From Rugosibacter aromaticivorans (GTDB taxonomy: Bacteria > Pseudomonadota > Gammaproteobacteria > Burkholderiales > Rhodocyclaceae), in assembly GCF_000934545.1 (NCBI RefSeq), contig NZ_CP010554.1, positions 930,001 through 994,000 on the forward strand: a stretch of DNA of 64,000 nt, in the 5' to 3' direction. The notes below the pieces were generated by a model that was given only the letters and a program-made list of their open reading frames with translations, had not been told where the DNA came from and searched no databases. The position numbers and the translations under genes were made by a program. Shown here one piece after another: positions 58,128 through 64,000 of this stretch. Numbering within the stretch: position 1 is the first letter of the stretch; every line of letters starts with the position of its first letter.

Positions 58128-59963
58128 ATGGCACGTATTGAAAACCACAAATACAGCATCGAGGAAGCCTTCAGGGAGTGCTTCTATATCGTGCCCGACT
58201 ACCAGCGCGAGTACGTCTGGACGGATAAAGAGGTGCATCAACTGTTGGAAGACATTAATGAACAGATTGATGCGGGCTCGACACGGGAATACTTCATCGG
58301 CACGGTACTGGTGTCTCCGTCGGAACAGAAGAACCACTACGAGGTGATTGACGGACAACAGCGCCTGACGACTTTTTTCCTACTACTGTGTGCGCTCAAG
58401 CACATATTCAACGGAGAACCTCAGAGACAGGCGATCAGTGGCCTGATCTCGACCAGCTACACAGATGGCGACGGTGAGACACGAACCAGCCTGAAGCTGG
58501 AGCCTCGCTATGAAAACGCCGGGGAAGTGATGTCCAAGCTAGTAGAACTGGACGCTGATCCTCAGGCCGTCCGGGCTGGTATTCAGTCGTCCGGCATTGC
58601 CAGCTTTGGATCGCTGGAAAACCTGGTCAACGCCTACGGAACGCTCTACCGATATCTGAAGGACAATTACGACGACGCACCAAAGCTGAAGAGGTATTGG
58701 GGTTACCTCGCAAACAACGTCGTGTTCATTCAAATCTCGACCGACGTAAGCAGCGCACTGAAGATATTCGAGACGATCAACGAGCGTGGTGTCGGCTTGA
58801 ACCCGATGGATCTGCTGAAGAATCTGCTGTTCACGCAGGTTAAGCAAAACCAGTTCACTCAGCTCAAGGACGAGTGGAAGAAGATCACCAAACCTCTGGA
58901 AAAGGAAAAGGAAAAACCTCTCCGATTTTTGCGTTACTTCTTGATGGCCAACTACATCATTAAGAATGAACGCAGCGATTCAGTGGTGCGCGAAGACGAG
59001 ATCTACGACTGGTTCGTCGACAAAGACAACGCGGCCCTTTGCGACTACGCGAACAAGCCGTTCGAGTTTGTGAGGAAAGTTATCCGTAATGTCGAGCACT
59101 ACCTCGCCTTCGGCAATGGCCAGGGTAACGATGGCAAGCCGAGCCTCGCGATGGATAGCCTCAAGCGGCTGGCAGGTGGAGCATTCAGCTTGCACTATGT
59201 GTTGCTGCTGGCAGCAGCGAGTTTTCCTAAGGCGCTGTTCGACCACTTCGTGACCCAACTGGAAAGCTTCCTCTTCTACTACATCTTCACCAAGACACCG
59301 ACCAAGGATCTTGAGCGAAATTTCTCTGTCTGGGCTGACGAACTAAGAATCATCGCGGAGATCGCCGATCCGGTAAAGCAACGTGTGACCCTCAATGCTT
59401 TTGTCGTCGACCGATTCGAGAAAAACATGGCTGGCAAGGCGCAGGAGCTGTCAGACGCCCTCAAACGGTTCTCTCTCTATACGATGCAGCAATATCGGAC
59501 GCGATACTTGCTGGCTCGGCTCACACAGTATGTCGATATGGCGTTCAGTGGGCTCAAGTCACCAGGCAGTCTTGAGCCTTACACATCGCTCGAAATCGAG
59601 CACATCCTGCCGGACACGCCCACTCAAGAGTTGCGCGCTACATGGTCTGCTGAAAACTCGGGCGCGGGGTACGACGACTACAAGAACAAGCTTGGCAACC
59701 TGACTCTCTTGGAGAAGCCAATCAACATTGTCGCGGGTAACGACTACTATTCTGCTAAACAATCCGAGTATCGGAAGAGCAACAATTACCTGACTCGCAG
59801 TCTGGTCGAGTTGACAGAGGTCGGCCTGAACACATCCATTAGCAGGATTAACGGCAAGTTGGCAGCCTTCGATACTTGGAGCGCCAAGAGCATTGATCAG
59901 CGCCACGCTTTGCTGATGGTGCTGGCACAGGATGTTTGGAAGACGAGACCGCTCGACGTCTGA
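58128..59963 (+). CDS. GmrSD/BrxU-like DUF262-DUF1524 nuclease
   Basis: A 611-residue fusion. The N-terminal DUF262 (GmrS, ParB-like NTPase) part has YIVPDYQREYVWTDKEVHQLLEDI, EVIDGQQRLTTFFLLLCAL and FETINERGVGLNPMDLLKNLL. The C-terminal DUF1524 (GmrD, HNH) part has SLEIEHILPDTPT and NKLGNLTLLEKPINIVAGN. Such enzymes cut DNA carrying modified bases and are sometimes linked to BREX as BrxU. That would cover phages that escape BREX through modified cytosines. Its start follows a 42-base gap. Whether it belongs to the BREX transcript is uncertain. Confidence 0.85.
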   Translation: MARIENHKYSIEEAFRECFYIVPDYQREYVWTDKEVHQLLEDINEQIDAGSTREYFIGTVLVSPSEQKNHYEVIDGQQRLTTFFLLLCALKHIFNGEPQRQAISGLISTSYTDGDGETRTSLKLEPRYENAGEVMSKLVELDADPQAVRAGIQSSGIASFGSLENLVNAYGTLYRYLKDNYDDAPKLKRYWGYLANNVVFIQISTDVSSALKIFETINERGVGLNPMDLLKNLLFTQVKQNQFTQLKDEWKKITKPLEKEKEKPLRFLRYFLMANYIIKNERSDSVVREDEIYDWFVDKDNAALCDYANKPFEFVRKVIRNVEHYLAFGNGQGNDGKPSLAMDSLKRLAGGAFSLHYVLLLAAASFPKALFDHFVTQLESFLFYYIFTKTPTKDLERNFSVWADELRIIAEIADPVKQRVTLNAFVVDRFEKNMAGKAQELSDALKRFSLYTMQQYRTRYLLARLTQYVDMAFSGLKSPGSLEPYTSLEIEHILPDTPTQELRATWSAENSGAGYDDYKNKLGNLTLLEKPINIVAGNDYYSAKQSEYRKSNNYLTRSLVELTEVGLNTSISRINGKLAAFDTWSAKSIDQRHALLMVLAQDVWKTRPLDV

Positions 59964-60041
59964 GTCGTCCGCTTCAGTGGCGTGAGGAGATCTTCTGCCC
60001 AAGGCTCAACGCTTTCTTTTCTCTATTGTGATCGTCATGCA

Positions 60042-60296
60042 TCACAGGTTTTGTGTCAGTTTTCGAATGAGACTGCTGGCCGGGACTTTTGAGTCGGTCG
60101 GTTTTTCGTTTATGGTGTGTAATGGATGAAACTGCGGCTGACTTCTCAGTCCGGTTTGACGCAAGTCTCTCAGTCCAATCATTGCCAGCAATCTAAGCCG
60201 CTCTGCACGTTCTCGCGGAGAGACTTGGTTGAGATCGGCAATCAACTCCGGGTAAGTGCCAGTCGGGATCTTTACAACGATCCTGATTGAAGACAT
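60042..60296 (-). CDS. small partner of the ParM-like protein
   Basis: An 84-residue basic protein (MSSIRIVVKIPTGTYPELIAD, then SPRERAERLRLLAMIGLRDL and a Lys/Ser tail). Its ATG lies two bases before the end of the ParM-like gene's stop, so it is coupled to it. By position it could be the adaptor that links the filament protein to DNA, as ParR or StbB does. No family match is claimed. Confidence 0.55.
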   Translation of the reverse strand: MSSIRIVVKIPTGTYPELIADLNQVSPRERAERLRLLAMIGLRDLRQTGLRSQPQFHPLHTINEKPTDSKVPASSLIRKLTQNL

Positions 60297-60297
60297 T

Positions 60298-61272
60298 TCA
60301 TACCCCCATTCGCCAAAATCCTCGCGCATTTGCAAAAACCGGCGTATCTGGCGTCGAAACTTTGAGCAGGGGGAATGCCTCCTTGACAGCCAACTCGAAG
60401 AAACCAGCGCCGCCGCCCACCAGCAGCACCATGTCAGCACTTGCGTTTTCCTTTCGCAGCGATTCTCTCAACCGCGTACTGACGATAGGGCCGACCTTGT
60501 CGGCAGCCTTCTTCAGGTAAGGCGCCACGTCGACGCGCTCGCCAAAGAGTCGTACCTGATCATGCCCATTGCGAAGAGTATGTTCGAGACGCTCTCTGCC
60601 AACGTTGCCCCCGAAGTCCTCAGCGATCAGACGAACGGCTTCATCGAGAATTACCGAAGAAGCCTCTAAGCTGGTACCACAGGACTGGCGACGTAGCTCC
60701 CCATTGCTTATCAGTACCCAGTCGACCGAGAAGAACCCAGGGTCAACAACCAAAACGCGGCTGTCTTCAATTTCCGTCGCGTCCTGAAGGCTCCAGACGT
60801 GATCAACGAATCCGCCCACAGGTTGCGGGACAACTTTGACCTTGCTCACGGTGATCTTTCTCCGCGGAGTGATTTGGTGTTCGCCCTGCATCTGCGCGGC
60901 CAGCCTTTCCCGTAACTCGGGATTGAGGTACTGATTTACTGGGAGGCCGGTTACGACGAGATCAATCTGATCGAGTTCGGACAGCAGCAAGCCAGCGTGG
61001 AAGAGGGCGCGGTAGGAGTTCGTGGACGGGTAATCCTCATGAAGCTCCCGGCTCCAAAGCTCGGCTCGATCCGGGGATAGACCTGCCACAAACGGCTCCC
61101 CGTTTACCAGCACGCGCAGAAAGTCTTCCTCGCCATTGCCGCCGATTTTTTCGCCCAGCCTGTCTGCCGGCGCTGCGCCCGCCGGGCGCAACAATACTTT
61201 GGGTTCGGCGCCTTGCGGCCCATAGGCCAGCTTGAGGTTGGAATAGCCAATATCGATTCCGAGAACATTCAT
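60298..61272 (-). CDS. PRTRC system protein D (ParM/StbA-like actin-fold ATPase)
   Basis: A 324-residue protein. NVLGIDIGYSNLKLAYG is the phosphate-1 loop of actin-like ATPases; RVLVVDPGFFSVDW the phosphate-2 region; VLLVGGGAGFFELAVKEAFP the adenosine motif. Length and pattern fit PRTRC protein D, which resembles plasmid segregation protein StbA/ParM. It lies about 29 kb from the other PRTRC genes and on the opposite strand, beyond the BREX island. It would form filaments for segregation of the excised circular form. Start taken at MNVLGIDIG; GGAGA is 13 bases ahead. Confidence 0.82.
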   Translation of the reverse strand: MNVLGIDIGYSNLKLAYGPQGAEPKVLLRPAGAAPADRLGEKIGGNGEEDFLRVLVNGEPFVAGLSPDRAELWSRELHEDYPSTNSYRALFHAGLLLSELDQIDLVVTGLPVNQYLNPELRERLAAQMQGEHQITPRRKITVSKVKVVPQPVGGFVDHVWSLQDATEIEDSRVLVVDPGFFSVDWVLISNGELRRQSCGTSLEASSVILDEAVRLIAEDFGGNVGRERLEHTLRNGHDQVRLFGERVDVAPYLKKAADKVGPIVSTRLRESLRKENASADMVLLVGGGAGFFELAVKEAFPLLKVSTPDTPVFANARGFWRMGV

Positions 61273-61770
61273 TTCAGGTTGTCTCCAGTTGCACTGCTCG
61301 ACCATCGCGTCCGGGATTGGGCCGCGAGCTCTGGCAGGCATGCAGCAGAAAACCTGCAAGAACACAACGTTAATTTGCAGCCCTTTTTAACGTTGAGTGC
61401 ACCGCCAGAGCACCCGATGCTATGGGGAGGCCGGATGGCGTGGCGTTTGAAATGTGACCAAAAAGGACGCATTTCGGCCGCACGGTGAGGTTGGCCGAAT
61501 TTACGATTTACCCCATGAATCCTTATTGCAGAGGGCATCAATAGACGTCTGACCTATGGATGAAACATTTCGCCCCTGCCGTGGCGAGAAGCGGTGAAAC
61601 CTTTCAGATTTGGACGTTGCGCCAGTTCTTCCCTAGTGTCGTCGTGTGTTCGTTGCCGCTCTCGGTGGGGAAGAGCCCGGCTCGTCGTTGGGCCCAGTCG
61701 GTTGGAGAGTTGCTCAGAAGGATTCGGTAGATGGCGAATCCTGATCTTTAAGAGGTGGTACGAACTACGT
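61273..61770. other. non-coding region between ParM-like and MobI-like genes
   Basis: About 500 bases without a convincing gene, between divergent units. It holds the third copy of the candidate activator box (61449-61476) and an inverted repeat AACGTTAA (61368-61375) with TTAACGTT (61387-61394). A long divergent region next to a MobI-like gene is where the transfer origin lies in SXT and IncC elements, so this is the best place in the window for oriT; no nic site can be named. Confidence 0.4.
61449..61476 (-). promoter_or_regulatory. candidate FlhDC-like activator box 3
   Basis: GAAATG (61449-61454) and CATTTC (61470-61475) are inverted ends around TGACCAAAAAGGACG. The sequence differs from box 2 by only a few bases and has the same orientation, pointing at the ParM-like operon 177 bases to the left; the MobI-like gene starts 295 bases to the right. 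Confidence 0.5.
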
Positions 61771-62256
61771 ATGGAACATTGGATTATGGAAGTCAGATCG
61801 CTGCTTCAGGGGCAGCTGAAAGAGGTATTCGAGAATGCCAAGGATCTCGGAAACCGCTACCTGCAGGAAGTTATGGATGCGAACAAGAGCAAGGACTGGA
61901 ATCAGAAGAACACGCTCCAGTTCAGAGTTCGACAGCGCGGCAATGCAATCGCCCTTGAATGGTATGCCGTCAGTTGGTATGGCAAAAAAGACAAGGATCG
62001 CAAACTCCGTCGGAAGTACATCCAGAAGCGAAACAAGAGCCGGCGGCGGGATGCGCAGATTTTTTCCTACAGCATGAGTGATCTTCATCGACACACTTCG
62101 GGCTGGGATGACGATCTGGTGACGGAGGTAGAGACCGAGGCTAGTCAGTATCGCCGTCAGGCTCATTACATTTCTGACATGCTTGTTACTCTAGGCCGAT
62201 TGGAACGGTTTGCGACCGGCATCACGGAGCCGACTACAGCCGAGGAGGCCCAATGA
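61771..62256 (+). CDS. MobI-like conjugative transfer protein
   Basis: A 161-residue protein. LQFRVRQRGNAIALEWYAVSWYGKKDKDRKLRRKYIQKRNKSRRRDAQIFSYSMSDLHRHTSGWDDDLVTEVETEASQYRRQAHYISDML resembles MobI of SXT/IncC elements (a beta-rich part around EWY, a basic stretch, then a helix of the EAE-x-RR type). MobI is an accessory protein needed for processing at oriT. Starts at ATG 61771 or 61786. It overlaps the next gene by four bases (ATGA). Family call is from pattern and context; a profile search should decide. Confidence 0.5.
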   Translation: MEHWIMEVRSLLQGQLKEVFENAKDLGNRYLQEVMDANKSKDWNQKNTLQFRVRQRGNAIALEWYAVSWYGKKDKDRKLRRKYIQKRNKSRRRDAQIFSYSMSDLHRHTSGWDDDLVTEVETEASQYRRQAHYISDMLVTLGRLERFATGITEPTTAEEAQ

Positions 62257-62543
62257 ACAAAGCGCCTCGCTATTTGCTGACCGATCAGTTCGACCTCGGA
62301 ATGCTTTCTTCGCTGACCGCAGATATCACGCTGACTGAAATTTCCTTGGCTGATGTTTGCCAACTTATCGAGCAGGCAGAGTGCGACAAGAAACTCGGTC
62401 TTCATGGCGGGTGGGCAGACGCAGTCAAGAACAAGACGGTAGTCAGTCTTCAACCCGACGGTCCCATTCTCATCGTTGCTCGACCTGTTCAAACAGATGA
62501 GGGGGTTCTCATGAAATGGGTGCAAGTCGAAGTTGTAGATTGA
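62253..62543 (+). CDS. 96-residue protein of unknown function
   Basis: Coupled to the MobI-like gene. MNKAPRYLLTDQFDLGMLSS opens it, then SLADVCQLIEQAECDKKLGLHGGWADAVKNKTVVSLQPDGPILIVARPV. Beta-alpha mixed, no family recognised. Confidence 0.5.
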   Translation: MNKAPRYLLTDQFDLGMLSSLTADITLTEISLADVCQLIEQAECDKKLGLHGGWADAVKNKTVVSLQPDGPILIVARPVQTDEGVLMKWVQVEVVD

Positions 62544-62588
62544 TTTTCAGGCTCGCCTGGTGAGCTACTGGTCAGCTAAACTGTCGGC

Positions 62589-63134
62589 ATGCAAAATAGA
62601 TCGAATCGCTCGTTGATCACTGTCGGCCGTTGGCTCGTCGTTATGGTCGTTGCGGCACTACTCCCGCTAGGTGCCTCTGCGGCTACGGGTAGCGTCACTG
62701 GCAAGGTGATTCATATCGTTGATGGCGATACCTTCGACGTACTTGATGATGCCCATGTGACGCATCGGATTCGTGTTTCCTGCATGGACACACCCGAGAA
62801 GGGCCAGGCTTTCTACCGTCGCGCCAAGGATTCCTTGGCAGACCTGATCTCGGGACAGATGGTCATGGTCGAGTATTACAAGGACGATCGGTACCGCCGC
62901 CATATTGGCGAGGTCAATGGTCTCGATCTCTGCCTGAAAATGATTGAATCTGGCATGGCTTGGCACAATCGGCCCTATGAGCGGGAGCTGAAGCCGGGTA
63001 GAGCAGATGAACTTGCCGCAGCAGAGATATCGGCCAAGGCCAACCGGGCTGGGTTATGGGCCGACCCCGATCCGTTGGCACCTTGGCTATTGCGCAGGCA
63101 GCAGCGTGAAGGCAAACATCAGAGCCGCCCCTAG
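62589..63134 (+). CDS. exported thermonuclease (SNase) family protein
   Basis: A 181-residue protein with a signal peptide (VGRWLVVMVVAALLPLGASAA). The SNase domain shows VIHIVDGDTFDVLD, HRIRVSCMDTPEKGQ and DDRYRRHIGEVNGLDLCLKMIESGMAW, with the Asp, Arg and Glu of the active site in place. Periplasmic nucleases of this type are common next to transfer genes of conjugative elements. Starts 45 bases after the previous gene. Confidence 0.85.
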   Translation: MQNRSNRSLITVGRWLVVMVVAALLPLGASAATGSVTGKVIHIVDGDTFDVLDDAHVTHRIRVSCMDTPEKGQAFYRRAKDSLADLISGQMVMVEYYKDDRYRRHIGEVNGLDLCLKMIESGMAWHNRPYERELKPGRADELAAAEISAKANRAGLWADPDPLAPWLLRRQQREGKHQSRP

Positions 63135-63149
63135 AAGAGACCTTAATTC

Positions 63150-63668
63150 ATGGACATTCGTTACCCCAAAGCGCGCCTTTCCCCTTCCAAACCTGAACTC
63201 GTAGTGATCGAGTTTTCCAGGGGGGATGTGGAAGCGGGCTATATCGATACTGCGCTGGCCAGGCTACAGATATTGGTCGATGACAAGGTATCTGCTGAGC
63301 AGTGGGAGGGGTGCGTGACCTTTTTCTTCTCAGGGTGGGACGATGACATCCGCGAGACTGCGCAGATTCCAGAAATCCGCGATTGGTTCGCCAAGTTGTC
63401 TTCAGCGTTCCCCTACTGGTTCCATGTCTGCGAGAAGGAAGGCGATACCGTCTTCCACGTGTTCCGGCTGCTTTGTCCCGGACACGTTGAATGTGTGAAG
63501 GAAGGCATCGTCGGCTGGCAATTCGATGATCTGAGAAACGTGACGGTCATGATGCGCATCCTCTTCAACCATCAAAATGCCCTTTACGAGCGGCTCGAGC
63601 TTTCGGAGGAGATGAATGAACGTGTATCCGAAGAAATTGCTCAGCTATTGGAGTGCAGCTTGACTTGA
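63150..63668 (+). CDS. 172-residue protein of unknown function
   Basis: MDIRYPKARLSPSKPELVVI opens it; later segments are ALARLQILVDDKVSAEQWEGCVTFFFSGWDDDIRETAQIPEIRDWFAKLSSAFPYWFHVCEKEGDTVFHVFRLLCPG and a helical tail. Soluble, acidic, no family recognised. Fifteen bases after the nuclease gene. Confidence 0.55.
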   Translation: MDIRYPKARLSPSKPELVVIEFSRGDVEAGYIDTALARLQILVDDKVSAEQWEGCVTFFFSGWDDDIRETAQIPEIRDWFAKLSSAFPYWFHVCEKEGDTVFHVFRLLCPGHVECVKEGIVGWQFDDLRNVTVMMRILFNHQNALYERLELSEEMNERVSEEIAQLLECSLT

Positions 63669-63699
63669 TTTGCCCGCCAGCCAACAGGAGATCCCCATC

Positions 63700-63987
63700 G
63701 TGAGTATTGCTGACGCCATTCGCACCAGGAAGTTGCTTCAGTTCTCGTATGACGGCCACCCCAGAACCGTCGAACCCCATACATACGGTATTGACGGGAA
63801 GGGGCACCAGGCACTGCGGGCATATCAGGTGCGTGGCGGGAGTGAATCCGGCGAATATGTTGGCTGGAAGCTGTTCCATGTTGCCGAGATGAGAGGGACT
63901 GCAATCCTGAATCAGGGATTTACCGGTCCTAGAAATGGCTACAAGAAGGGGGACAAGGCGTTCGCCAGAATCATGGCAGAGCTCTGA
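63700..63987 (+). CDS. small WYL-like protein
   Basis: A 95-residue protein starting at GTG after CAGGAG. VSIADAIRTRKLLQFSYDGHPRTVEPHTYGID, then GHQALRAYQVRGGSESGEYVGWKLFHVAEM is the core of a WYL sensor domain (KLLQFSYDG...RTVEPH), without a DNA-binding domain. It may be a ligand sensor that acts on another protein. The window ends shortly after. Confidence 0.6.
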   Translation: MSIADAIRTRKLLQFSYDGHPRTVEPHTYGIDGKGHQALRAYQVRGGSESGEYVGWKLFHVAEMRGTAILNQGFTGPRNGYKKGDKAFARIMAEL

Positions 63988-64000
63988 TAGCTGCCGAATT

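Noticed and set aside
16135..63987. A right attachment site within the window
   Set aside because: I found no second copy of the guaA 3' end and no host gene after 16,135. The element must continue past the right edge.
17000..63987. Type IV secretion or relaxase genes
   Set aside because: None of the frames shows TraD/VirB4 ATPase, relaxase or pilus features. Conjugative nature is inferred from the control genes and the MobI-like gene only.

Overview
The window reads as a piece of betaproteobacterial chromosome (positions 1 to about 16,135) followed by the left part of an integrated conjugative-type element (from about 16,135 to the right edge, which does not reach the element's far end). 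The host side carries neighbouring genes familiar from Burkholderiales, probably Alcaligenaceae-like: smpB, ratA, rnfH, guaB, guaA on one side and ispD, ispF, ompR, envZ on the other. The taxonomic guess rests on gene order and protein style, not on a search.

Host part. A leftward operon encodes a Rieske-type aromatic-ring dioxygenase (alpha, beta) and a glutamine-synthetase-like enzyme, a pairing reminiscent of aromatic-amine oxidation. Next comes a sulfide/persulfide cassette: a persulfide-dioxygenase-like hydrolase, divergent from a BigR-type thiol sensor, two half-size YeeE transporters and a TauE-type exporter, with an AT-rich palindromic operator between the divergent genes. Then isoprenoid genes (ispD-ispF), an RNA ligase, a truncated haemoglobin, OmpR-EnvZ, smpB, ratA-rnfH and guaB-guaA.

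Element part. It sits at the 3' end of guaA, a known integration site. A tyrosine integrase is followed by an AlpA-type excisionase, a small regulator, a UvrD-like helicase and a DUF1845/AcaB-like gene. From 21 to 41.5 kb there is a rightward DNA-processing block: SSB, a RecE-like nuclease and RecT, a complete PRTRC cassette (ParB, E, C, F, B, A, ThiF), a 1,666-residue methylase-helicase, a primase, ArdC and RadC. The PRTRC set contains an E1-like (ThiF), an E2-like (B), a JAMM protease (A) and a probable ubiquitin-like protein (C). Many of these genes are preceded by a recurring RNA-like leader in which one short segment can pair either with an upstream loop (pseudoknot) or with the ribosome-binding site. 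Four of the transcription units also carry a second conserved pseudoknot element with covarying stems.

Control part. At 41.6-43.1 kb an S24/cI-like repressor faces a FlhD-FlhC-like activator pair, the layout of the SetR-SetCD switch of SXT-type elements, but the repressor has lost the residues needed for self-cleavage. A 27-33 bp motif lies upstream of the excisionase, of the AcaB-like gene and next to the ParM-like/MobI-like genes, and is a good candidate for the activator's target.

Cargo and right part. From 43.2 to 60 kb lies a BREX defence island of type 3: WYL regulator, BrxF, BrxC, a protein with a HEPN-like motif, PglX, BrxHII, PglZ, an unrecognised protein and a DUF262/DUF1524 (GmrSD/BrxU-like) nuclease. 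Beyond it are a leftward ParM-like gene (PRTRC protein D) with a small partner, and a rightward group with a MobI-like protein, a thermonuclease and small unknowns. No type IV secretion genes are inside the window; they would be expected further right. No tRNA, rRNA or CRISPR array was seen.
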